38,465 nt of DNA from Bacteroidota bacterium (GTDB lineage Bacteria; Bacteroidota; Bacteroidia; AKYH767-A; OLB10). A program made the translations under genes and the position numbers. Positions 1 to 8,934 of the stretch are shown here, one piece after another; the first letter of the stretch is position 1; each line of letters starts with the position of its first letter. The DNA lies in the NCBI GenBank assembly GCA_025352785.1, contig JANXSD010000141.1, forward strand, positions 1 through 38,465, written 5' to 3'. The notes below the pieces were generated by a model, which was not told the DNA's origin, ran no database searches, and saw only the letters and a program-made list of their open reading frames with translations.

Positions 1-1371
1 TATAAACCTCTTTCTTATGATTCACTTACAAGTCCTTTGCTAATAGGTTTAAATGGAGTTGGAGGAGACGGAACAAGTACCATAAGTCATTTGCAAGATA
101 TTGCAGAAAGGAGACATGCTTTAATTATTGGACCGAATCTAGGTACTAGTAGTGGCATACGTGAAGAAGAGGCTATATATGTTTATGGTGATACTGCTGG
201 TTGTGGAGTTTTGGGTCCAGCATCTATATTTTTCAAGAAAATGTATCGGCAAGTATTAGCTAGAGAAAATAGAATATCAATTCCTTCCTATTTAATTGGA
301 TTTTCTGCTGGCGGTCAATTTGTAACAAGGTATATGCTAATTCGACAAGCATATCCAGATTCAATTCCAATACAAATGGCAGTATCCAGTAATGCATATT
401 ATTATACTTTTCCAACAGATACATTTAATACTGTTGCGATGCCTTGGTTATGTGGCTTTATTCCGCCATTTAATAACCCAATAGTTTACTGTCATGAAAT
501 CGACAGCCTTTACACTTTTTTTTGTGATGAAGATGTTACCCAATATTATAGTGAGAATTATGGGGTATTAATTGGAACAGCAGATATTCAACCTTTAAAT
601 GACAATGCTTGCGCAATGATACAAGGAAGTAATCGTTACGAACGAGCGCAAACTTTTTATAATTTTTGTGATAGTAATGCTACTAATAGAGGATTAACCT
701 TGCAATGGCAATATGTAGAAGTGCCAGGAGTGGGTCACGATGAGTATGGGATGTATAATACAAAAGTATCCCCAACAGATTCTTCAACAATAGCAGAAAC
801 GTTGTTGTTTGATACGCCTCATCACTCTGTTCCAAACATTGCTCCCGTTGTTGGTTTTTATGCAGATACAACTGTTGTTAATTTAAATGGAACGGTTCAC
901 TTTTACAATACAAGTTATAATACCTCAACATATATTTGGGATTTTGGGGATAGTAGTACCAGCGCTGCAACAAACCCTAATCATCAATACACAACTCCAG
1001 GTAATTATACTGTTCAACTAAATGGCTACAACAGCAATGGCTGTAATACGTGGAATGAAATACGACATTATATAACCGTATTAAATACAGTTGGAATAAA
1101 TGAAATTAGCTCACGCAATAAAAGTTTTAAACTTATTCCAAACCCAACAACTGATAAAGCAAGTATCGTTTTTGATGAACCCATTATTCCAGAATCAAAA
1201 ACAACCATTTCACTATTGGATATTTCAGGAAGAATCGTTTATCAAATAAAACAAACCATTAAAAACAATCAATTCGATTTAGATCTTCATTCACTCGCAC
1301 AAGGCACTTATAGCATTACAATTCAAACAACAAATAAAATGTATTGTGGTAGGGTAGATATTATACGTTGA
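1..1371 (+). CDS. Secreted alpha/beta-hydrolase (esterase/depolymerase-like) with PKD domain and T9SS type A C-terminal sorting domain; 5' end truncated by window
   Basis: The frame of ORF 37..1371 is open to base 1 (YKPLSYDSLTSP before the listed TTG start). Nucleophile-elbow motif GFSAGGQ and downstream VGHDEYG; PKD-like segment YIWDFGDSSTSAATNPNHQYTTPGNYTVQL; C-terminus KLIPNPTTDKASIVFDEP...GRIVYQI...GTYSITIQT typical of T9SS type A CTD. Confidence 0.8.
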   Translation, partial: YKPLSYDSLTSPLLIGLNGVGGDGTSTISHLQDIAERRHALIIGPNLGTSSGIREEEAIYVYGDTAGCGVLGPASIFFKKMYRQVLARENRISIPSYLIGFSAGGQFVTRYMLIRQAYPDSIPIQMAVSSNAYYYTFPTDTFNTVAMPWLCGFIPPFNNPIVYCHEIDSLYTFFCDEDVTQYYSENYGVLIGTADIQPLNDNACAMIQGSNRYERAQTFYNFCDSNATNRGLTLQWQYVEVPGVGHDEYGMYNTKVSPTDSSTIAETLLFDTPHHSVPNIAPVVGFYADTTVVNLNGTVHFYNTSYNTSTYIWDFGDSSTSAATNPNHQYTTPGNYTVQLNGYNSNGCNTWNEIRHYITVLNTVGINEISSRNKSFKLIPNPTTDKASIVFDEPIIPESKTTISLLDISGRIVYQIKQTIKNNQFDLDLHSLAQGTYSITIQTTNKMYCGRVDIIR

Positions 1372-1483
1372 TTAATTTTAGGTGATAAATTAATTCGTTT
1401 GAAAAAAATAATCATGTAGATCGTAGCAATCATTTCAATCCTGCTTGCCATGAAGTCTTTTACTTTATGGTTCAAGAAAAATT

Positions 1484-1528
1484 TAATTCTGCTAATCCTG
1501 CAAATTTTGTAAATCCTGCTTCAGACAG
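1484..1528. repeat. Degenerate nonamer tandem repeat
   Basis: TAATTCTGC|TAATCCTGC|AAATTTTGT|AAATCCTGC|TTCAGACAG in consecutive 9-nt units. Confidence 0.5.
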
Positions 1529-1537
1529 CATTCTGAA

Positions 1538-1789
1538 TTATGCTTCCGACAACATAAAGTCGTATGTCTCCATAATTGGATTTGCTAATAATTGTTTGCA
1601 TGCCTGATCTACTTTTTGATGAGCATCATCTTTGCTTGTAGCATCAACTTCTAAAGTGATATGTTTTCCGATTCTTACATTATCGATTTCAGAAAGGTTT
1701 AAGTTTTTCATGCTTGCAGAAACTGCTCTGCCTTGAGGATCTAACAATGCCTTTTGTGGCATTACGGTGATGTGTGCGTTGAATTTCAT
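1538..1789 (-). CDS. purS: Phosphoribosylformylglycinamidine synthase subunit PurS
   Basis: 83 aa; MKFNAHITVMPQKALLDPQGRAVSASMKNLNLSEIDNVRIGKHITLEVDA resembles the PurS family; length fits. Confidence 0.85.
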   Translation of the reverse strand: MKFNAHITVMPQKALLDPQGRAVSASMKNLNLSEIDNVRIGKHITLEVDATSKDDAHQKVDQACKQLLANPIMETYDFMLSEA

Positions 1790-2502
1790 GCGATTTGTTT
1801 TTTATGAGGAGGATAAATGAGTGACAAAATAATGTAATAGATAATGATAACCGGACTAGCAGCGTATCTCAATGTAAGTCCTAAAATAACAGCACCCAAT
1901 ATTAGTAAGAGTTGCGCTTTACTTTCTGACCACTTCAGTGATTTTATCTTTAAAGAGATTAAAGGAATTTCTGCCACTAACAAGTAAGAACAGACAGCCG
2001 CAATCATTAACAACGCAAACGGTTGAAAGAGAAAAGAGGCTATTCCGAATTCATCATGTAAAGCGATAAAAGGAAATGCTAAAATCAATAACGTATTCGC
2101 TGGTGTTGGAACTCCAATAAAATAACTTGCTTGTCGGGGGTCAATATTAAAAAGTGCTAATCGTAAAGCGGAAAATAAAGTTACCGTAAACATGAAAATA
2201 CTTCCAATTTTAAACATCCAATCATCGTGCTGAGCAATAGGATAATGATCAATAAAAAGTTTATATAGGATCATTCCAGGAACGAATCCAAAGGTGACCA
2301 TATCGGCCAATGAATCCAGTTGTTTTCCTAATTCGGAATATGCGTTCATCATTCTTGCTAGAAAACCATCTAAGAAATCAAGGACTAAGGCAGTAAGCAC
2401 CAGTACTCCGCAAAGGTTAATATCCCCATTAAAAATGCTGATCACGGCCAAGCATCCACAGAGGAGATTGAGGAGCGTGATGAAATTTGGGAGGTGCCGC
2501 AT
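1786..2502 (-). CDS. pssA: CDP-diacylglycerol--serine O-phosphatidyltransferase
   Basis: CDP-alcohol phosphatidyltransferase motif region LDFLDGFLARMMNAYSELGKQLDSLADMVTFG; multiple TM segments; 4-nt ATGA overlap with purS start. Confidence 0.88.
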   Translation of the reverse strand: MRHLPNFITLLNLLCGCLAVISIFNGDINLCGVLVLTALVLDFLDGFLARMMNAYSELGKQLDSLADMVTFGFVPGMILYKLFIDHYPIAQHDDWMFKIGSIFMFTVTLFSALRLALFNIDPRQASYFIGVPTPANTLLILAFPFIALHDEFGIASFLFQPFALLMIAAVCSYLLVAEIPLISLKIKSLKWSESKAQLLLILGAVILGLTLRYAASPVIIIYYIILSLIYPPHKKQIA

Positions 2503-2703
2503 TTGGCAAAGGTAATCGTATGCCTATTTGTAAATCGTGAAAAAAAATAAAATATTCACTACCTTCTAACCAAAAGATTGATTGAATGTTAATTAACTTT
2601 GGGTAATTATAACCTTTACTCATTCATTTAAGTATAAAAGCATAATCTTGATGTATACTTTTTGCGTCTATAAAACGTTGAGGTAAATCATCAAACAGAA
2701 ATC

Positions 2704-3801
2704 ATGTACAAAAAAAGCTTATTCCTTCTTCTGGCAGCCGTTGCCACACTGCCTATCAGCCTATTTGCTCAGGCACCAAAATACAGTAATGATTTCCTTG
2801 CCATTGGGGTAGGGGCTAAAGCGCTTGGCATGAGTGGTGCGCAATCTTCCGTTGTAGATGATGTTACAGCTGGCTATTGGAACCCCGCAGGCTTATCGCT
2901 TGTGAAGGCCAACATTCAAATTGCAGCCATGCATAACGAATATTTTGCTGGCATTGCCAAATACGATTATGTGGCCATTGCTGCTCCTATTGATGCAACA
3001 CGTACCATTGGATTTTCTGCCATCCGTTTCGCTGTTGATGATATTATTGACTCAACAAATTTGCTTGATAAAGATGGCAATGTGGATTATGATCGTTTAA
3101 GAACATTTTCTGCAAGTGATTATGCCTTCTTATTTTCTTATGCGCAAAAAATGAAAATTGAAGGATTGCGTGTTGGAGGAAATGTGAAAGTAATTCATCG
3201 TAAGGCGGGCGACTTTGCACAAGCGTGGGGATTTGGTTTTGATCTAGGAGCGCAATACGATCGTAAGAAATGGAAATTCGCTGCAGTTGGAAAAGATGTT
3301 ACTTCTACTTTTAATGCATGGACCTATAACACATCAAGTATCGAAGAAGTATTTAATAAAACAGGAAATGAAATTCCGGAAAATGGTTTAGAAATTACAT
3401 TACCACGATTAATTTTAGGGATGAGTTACAAAACAAATATTACCAAGAAAATCACGTTTCAGCCTGCCTTAGATCTCGATCTTACTTTTGATGGAAAACG
3501 TAATGTTCCAATCAAAACAAATGTATTAAGTATCGATCCGAAAGTGGGCCTTGAATTTGGCTATGATGATTTCATCTTTTTACGTACCGGAATTCAGAAT
3601 ATTCAACAAGTAAAAAATATAGATCAATCAACATCGACTACAGTTCAACCAAACCTTGGCGTAGGAATTAAATTGAATAATATTAGTATTGATTATGCAT
3701 TGACAAATATTGGTGGAGGAGCGGAATCATTGTATTCAAATGTTTTCTCACTTCGCTTCAATATAAATAAGCAGAAAAAATCTGGTACTGCACAAAATTA
3801 A
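2704..3801 (+). CDS. PorV/PorQ family outer-membrane beta-barrel protein (T9SS-associated)
   Basis: Signal peptide MYKKSLFLLLAAVATLPISLFAQ; SNDFLAIGVGAKALGMSGAQSSVVDDVTAGYWNPAGLS is the PorV/PorQ/UPF0164-type N-terminus; lies 30 bp upstream of the C25 protease gene. Confidence 0.8.
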   Translation: MYKKSLFLLLAAVATLPISLFAQAPKYSNDFLAIGVGAKALGMSGAQSSVVDDVTAGYWNPAGLSLVKANIQIAAMHNEYFAGIAKYDYVAIAAPIDATRTIGFSAIRFAVDDIIDSTNLLDKDGNVDYDRLRTFSASDYAFLFSYAQKMKIEGLRVGGNVKVIHRKAGDFAQAWGFGFDLGAQYDRKKWKFAAVGKDVTSTFNAWTYNTSSIEEVFNKTGNEIPENGLEITLPRLILGMSYKTNITKKITFQPALDLDLTFDGKRNVPIKTNVLSIDPKVGLEFGYDDFIFLRTGIQNIQQVKNIDQSTSTTVQPNLGVGIKLNNISIDYALTNIGGGAESLYSNVFSLRFNINKQKKSGTAQN

Positions 3802-3831
3802 TAGAATTTAAATTTCTTTAACAGGAATAAC

Positions 3832-6800
3832 ATGCGCAAGCTCTACTTATCTCTACTCTGCTTTTTTAGTTTTACCGTTTTGGTACAAGCACAGCCTTAT
3901 CATAATGAATGGATTCCATTTGCAACCGGACAGTCGTACTCATCACAGCAATATTATAGAATTGCTATTTGGAAAGAGGGGATTTATCGAGCTACCTACA
4001 ATGATTTATTAAACAAAGGTGTACCTGTTAGCACATGGTTTAATCCACTTCGTTATCAAATTTTCAATAATGGTAAAGAGCAATTTATTCAGGTTGTTGA
4101 TGTAAACACAAATAATATTTTTGATGTTGGAGATTACATTGAATTTTATGGCAAAGGTAATGATGGATTATTGGATGCTGAGATTTATGATTATCCAACT
4201 AGTCAGCCGAATAGTAATGCAAGTTTATTTAATGATACAGCATCCTATTTTTTAACCTACAATCCATTTTCGCTTTCTAATCGACGAATGCCAATAGAGT
4301 CTGATATAAATTATGCTGGATATACTCCAGAGCCTTATGCAATTCATACCGATATTAAAAACTATTTCGATAATTATAATATTGGTTATCGTGATGGAAA
4401 CAGTGTTGGAGATAATCCTTACACTGTTGGGGAGGGATATTATTCGAATGGAGCCTCAAAAAGCTCTTCAATAGGATACTCTTTTACTACGCAAAATTAT
4501 TTACCATCAGGTCCGGCACCGACTGCTGAAATAACGTTGATAGGAGCGAATAGAAATCCACATCCTTATGAAGTTAGAAGTGGAACAGATGTACTGATTA
4601 ACAATTTAATTTATGGATATCAATTGGCTCGTCATGGATTATCGCCAGTAAATTTGCCCATCAATGGAACCTATCCTATTTCACTCGTACCTTTAGATGA
4701 TGGCGATCCAAACAATGCAAATTACATGCAGATTGCTTATATAAAATTATCCTACCCACGTAGTTTAGATTTTGCTTCAGAAACATTTCCACAGTCGTTT
4801 TCCATTAATGCTAGCGGAGCTAAGGCCTATTTAGAATTATCAAATACAACACTATCGAATCCTCGAATGTATGTGATAGCTGGAGATACTGTTAAGTATG
4901 TACTACTTAATCAAACTTCACAACCATTACGCACATTAATAACATCCAACGGATTTTCGCAAACGTGTTACCTGTTAGATAATAGTCAGATATTTTCTAT
5001 GACAAATAATGCAACAATTGCATCCGTAAATAATAATCCTGATCCAAATATTAATTCGCGTTTCACGAATTTTTTAACAGTAGGAGTTAATAAGGATTTT
5101 CTGATTGTTTCCAATAAAGTATTGTGGAATGGTGCATCTGCGTATGCAAATTATCGTACGTTATCTGGCCATCCTTCATTACTTGCAGATGTTGATGAAT
5201 TGTATGATCAGTTTGCCTGGGGAGTTCATAAAGATCCATTAGCAATTAGAAAGTTTGCCGACTTTATGATTGATAATTTTCATTCTGTTCCTAAATATTT
5301 ATTGTTGATTGGAAAATCTGTTACATCGATGGATGCACGATCAGGAACTAATAATGCAATAAATTTGGTGCCTACTTTTGGTGAGCCGCCATCCGATCAA
5401 ATGTTCACTGCTAAATTAAATACTAGTGAATATAAACAAGAGCTAGCTACGGGGCGAATTTCAGCTTGGGAGGAAGCGGATGTAACAGCATATCTCAATA
5501 AGTTAATATCGTTTGAGCTGCAACAAAAACAACCTCCAGCTCTCTGGATGAAAAATGTATTGCACTTTGGGGGAGGTAGTAATATCAATGAACAAGATTA
5601 TCTTTCATCATTTTTAACAGTATATAAAAATATTATTGAAGACACCTTGTTTGGTGGAAAGGTGACTACATTTTTGAAAAGTTCAACATCTCCTATTCAA
5701 ATAAATCAGAGTCAGTATTTGCAACAGTTGATAGATAGTGGTTGTAGTATGATGACGTTTTTTGGACATGCCGCAGGATCTTCATTTGATGTTGCTACTG
5801 ATATTCCAGAAAATTATCATAACAAAGATCGTTATCCATTGATCCTTGCTAATTCATGCTACGTAGGAAACATTCATACAAGTTCGCGACAACTTAATGA
5901 ACGATTTGTGTTAGCTCCTGATAAAGGTGCTATCGCATTTCTAGCTGTTCCTGATGTAGGAGTTCCGGAAGTGCTTACTGATTATTCGGAAAAATTTCAT
6001 CGTGTATTGTTTCAAGAAGAATATGGTAAGTCGGTGGGAGAGTGTATGAAATCAACAGTAGCACAAATCATCACTCCCGATTATGCACGAAGAGGAGTAT
6101 GTATGAACATGACGTTACATGGAGATCCAGCGATTGTATTAAATTCTTATTCGAAACCAGATTATTTTGTGGCAAATTCCAGTATACTATTCGAACCTGC
6201 AAACATCACTACGGAATTGGATTCGTTTACCGTAAAAGTTGCAATATCCAATATTGGTAAGAATACAAATCAAACAATGAATGTTTTAATAAGTAGAACA
6301 TTTCCTGACCATGTAACAAAGAAAGATACCATATTTCATATACCATATATTTCTTATAGAGATACGGTAAGTATTAAACTTCCTGTCGATTTTAAAAATG
6401 GTTCAGGGATAAATGATTTCCTTGTTACCGTTGATGTATATGATGAAGTAGATGAGATTGACAACTTTATTAATAACAATGCAAGAGCACAATTAATCAT
6501 TAACTCTACTGATATTAATCCAGTTTATCCTCAAAAATATTCTATCATCCCCAACGGTACGTTATCATTAAAGGCAACTACTGCAGACTTGTTTGCTAAA
6601 GCTAAAACATATCGTTTTGAGTTGGATACCACACCGTTTTTTAATTCTCCTAAATTGCAAATTGGAACTGTAGCAAATGCGTATGGTATTGTAAGTTGGA
6701 CTACTACCTCTTTACTCGATTCTAATATTGCCTATTTCTGGCGAGTTGGTAACGATTCGATCATGAATCCTGATACAAGTATTTCTAAAAAATATCAATG

Positions 6801-8859
6801 GCGTAATAGTTCATTCATGTACAAGCCGAATACTACAGGATGGTCGCAGGCACATTTTTACCAATTTCAAGAGAGCAATTTAACAAATGTTGTTTTAAAT
6901 AATAGTAATCGTGTTTTTGATTTTATATTATCCAATTATGCATTGGATATGACACATGTTTCCTATAAACCAAGTTACGATATCAATGGAGTAAATATGG
7001 ATTATGGAGGATGTACCGGAGCTCCACAATTAGCAATAGCCGTTTTAGATTCCATCGATTTTACGAATCCATGGACCTCCGATTCTTGTATTCATTTCTT
7101 TGGAAACTATAATTATTTCAGTTGTAATACGAATGTTGGACAATGTCGTCAACGACCAGATAAATATTTTCTTTTTAATACGGCTGACTCAACTCAGAAT
7201 GCAAATATGGTTGACATGATTAATAACAAGGTTCCTAATGGAGATTATATATTAGCATGGACGGTATTCCCAGTTAATTTCGCTTCGCTACCTGCGTCAG
7301 TGAATAATGCTTTTGTACAGCTTGGAGCATCGGCATTTCCCAACCTTACCATAGCGAATAAGTTTATGATGTTTTCACATAAAGGTTATCCCTCACAAAC
7401 TATATTTAAGCAAGGGCATTATCCAGATAGCATATTAAATATTAATTATTCGTTTGTTAGGAATTGGGATAAGGGATTTATCGAATCTACTGTTGTTGGC
7501 CCTGCTAAAAAGTGGACAACCTTTCATTGGGATTATCGACATTTAGAACCAATAAATTCACCTGATAGTATTGCATTACAAATTATTGGTATTGCACCTA
7601 ACAAACAAGAAGTGGTTTTAGTTGATAATATTTTTACTACTGCGGATATTGATTTATCAACAATTGATGCATTACAATATCCTAATTTAAAAATTAAGGC
7701 CTTCATTCAGGATTCTGTTTTTAGAACTCCAGCACAATTAAATCGTTGGCAAGTATATTATGAACCCGTTCCAGAAGGAGCTTTAAATACGCGTTATTAT
7801 TCTTTTTATAAGGATAGTATTCAAGAAGGAGATCAAGTGAAGCTAGATATGGCGTTTGAAAATATTAGTAGTGTTAAAATGGATACATTGTTAGTTGATT
7901 ATTTCATGTACGATGCAAATAATATTCGTCATTCACTTGGTTCTGTCAGAATGAAACGTGACCTTCCTCCTGGTGATACTGTGATGACGCATTTGTCATT
8001 TAGTTCGGCAGGTTATGCAGGCTTAAATAATCTTTGGATTGAAGCGAATCCACATCAAGACCAACCAGAGCAATATCATTTTAATAATCTTGCTAATTTG
8101 CACTTTAATGTTTCAAAGGATATCACTAATCCTTTGCTCGACGTTACATTTGATGGACTGCATATTTTGAATGGTGATATTGTTTCAAGCAAGCCCAATA
8201 TTCATATTCAATTGATGGATGAAAATAAATACATCGTATTGAATGATACTGCTGATTTTCGAGTGAGTTTAATAAATCCATCTGGTGCTTCACGCTTCCT
8301 GAATTTTGAACCAACGTCTGGTTCAAGTTCTGATAATGCTAAATTGAAATGGACACCTGCAACATTGCCCAGCAATAGTTTTAAAATAGATTATAGTCCA
8401 TTTTTAACGCAAGACGGTGTGTATACTTTAGATGTTCAAGCTACTGATAAATCAGGAAATTTATCCGGACTAAACGATTACCGAATTCAATTTGAAGTGA
8501 TAAATAAAAGCACTATCACTGAAGTGATAAATTATCCTAATCCATTTTCTACTTCTACGCGATTTGTATTTGTTTTAACGGGATCAGAAACACCAAGTGA
8601 ATTTAAAATTCAAATTATGACGGTAACTGGAAAAATTGTTCGTGAGATAACGAAGGATGAATTAGGCCCGTTACATATTGGAAGAAATTTAACAGACTAT
8701 GCGTGGAACGGTAAAGATGAATTTGGAGATCAATTAGCAAATGGAGTTTACTTATACCATGTAGTTACGAAAATTGATGGAAATAAAATTGAAAATCGCG
8801 ATGTAGGTATTGATAAATATTTTAAACGTGGTTGGGGAAAGATGTATTTGATGCGATAA
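3832..8859 (+). CDS. C25-family (gingipain-like) cysteine peptidase, putative T9SS sortase PorU/PorU2-like, with FlgD-like C-terminal domain
   Basis: 1675 aa; signal peptide; C25 His/Cys region MMTFFGHAAGSSFDVATDIPENYHNKDRYPLILANSCYVGNIHT; C-terminus NYPNPFSTSTRFVFVLTG...YAWNGKDEFGDQLANGVYLYHVVTK (FlgD-like Ig fold/T9SS CTD). Confidence 0.8.
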   Translation: MRKLYLSLLCFFSFTVLVQAQPYHNEWIPFATGQSYSSQQYYRIAIWKEGIYRATYNDLLNKGVPVSTWFNPLRYQIFNNGKEQFIQVVDVNTNNIFDVGDYIEFYGKGNDGLLDAEIYDYPTSQPNSNASLFNDTASYFLTYNPFSLSNRRMPIESDINYAGYTPEPYAIHTDIKNYFDNYNIGYRDGNSVGDNPYTVGEGYYSNGASKSSSIGYSFTTQNYLPSGPAPTAEITLIGANRNPHPYEVRSGTDVLINNLIYGYQLARHGLSPVNLPINGTYPISLVPLDDGDPNNANYMQIAYIKLSYPRSLDFASETFPQSFSINASGAKAYLELSNTTLSNPRMYVIAGDTVKYVLLNQTSQPLRTLITSNGFSQTCYLLDNSQIFSMTNNATIASVNNNPDPNINSRFTNFLTVGVNKDFLIVSNKVLWNGASAYANYRTLSGHPSLLADVDELYDQFAWGVHKDPLAIRKFADFMIDNFHSVPKYLLLIGKSVTSMDARSGTNNAINLVPTFGEPPSDQMFTAKLNTSEYKQELATGRISAWEEADVTAYLNKLISFELQQKQPPALWMKNVLHFGGGSNINEQDYLSSFLTVYKNIIEDTLFGGKVTTFLKSSTSPIQINQSQYLQQLIDSGCSMMTFFGHAAGSSFDVATDIPENYHNKDRYPLILANSCYVGNIHTSSRQLNERFVLAPDKGAIAFLAVPDVGVPEVLTDYSEKFHRVLFQEEYGKSVGECMKSTVAQIITPDYARRGVCMNMTLHGDPAIVLNSYSKPDYFVANSSILFEPANITTELDSFTVKVAISNIGKNTNQTMNVLISRTFPDHVTKKDTIFHIPYISYRDTVSIKLPVDFKNGSGINDFLVTVDVYDEVDEIDNFINNNARAQLIINSTDINPVYPQKYSIIPNGTLSLKATTADLFAKAKTYRFELDTTPFFNSPKLQIGTVANAYGIVSWTTTSLLDSNIAYFWRVGNDSIMNPDTSISKKYQWRNSSFMYKPNTTGWSQAHFYQFQESNLTNVVLNNSNRVFDFILSNYALDMTHVSYKPSYDINGVNMDYGGCTGAPQLAIAVLDSIDFTNPWTSDSCIHFFGNYNYFSCNTNVGQCRQRPDKYFLFNTADSTQNANMVDMINNKVPNGDYILAWTVFPVNFASLPASVNNAFVQLGASAFPNLTIANKFMMFSHKGYPSQTIFKQGHYPDSILNINYSFVRNWDKGFIESTVVGPAKKWTTFHWDYRHLEPINSPDSIALQIIGIAPNKQEVVLVDNIFTTADIDLSTIDALQYPNLKIKAFIQDSVFRTPAQLNRWQVYYEPVPEGALNTRYYSFYKDSIQEGDQVKLDMAFENISSVKMDTLLVDYFMYDANNIRHSLGSVRMKRDLPPGDTVMTHLSFSSAGYAGLNNLWIEANPHQDQPEQYHFNNLANLHFNVSKDITNPLLDVTFDGLHILNGDIVSSKPNIHIQLMDENKYIVLNDTADFRVSLINPSGASRFLNFEPTSGSSSDNAKLKWTPATLPSNSFKIDYSPFLTQDGVYTLDVQATDKSGNLSGLNDYRIQFEVINKSTITEVINYPNPFSTSTRFVFVLTGSETPSEFKIQIMTVTGKIVREITKDELGPLHIGRNLTDYAWNGKDEFGDQLANGVYLYHVVTKIDGNKIENRDVGIDKYFKRGWGKMYLMR

Positions 8860-8880
8860 CAATTGAATTCAAAAAATAAA

Positions 8881-8924
8881 AAAAAAGCGCCCTGAAGTCT
8901 TCGTACTTCAGGGCGCTTTTTTTC
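8881..8924. terminator. Rho-independent terminator, apparently bidirectional
   Basis: 12-bp perfect stem GCGCCCTGAAGT (8887-8898) / ACTTCAGGGCGC (8905-8916), 6-nt loop, A-tract before and T-tract after; lies between convergent CDSs ending at 8859 (+) and 8935 (-). Confidence 0.93.
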
Positions 8925-8934
8925 TAGATAAGTT

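Noticed and set aside
1372-1537. Possible tRNA or ncRNA in intergenic gaps
   Set aside because: No cloverleaf-compatible T-arm (GTTCRANNC) with matching acceptor stem seen in any gap; only repeats and terminators.
5397-5588. Minus-strand 63-aa ORF inside the C25 protease gene
   Set aside because: Antisense to a confident long CDS; one of many short shadow ORFs.
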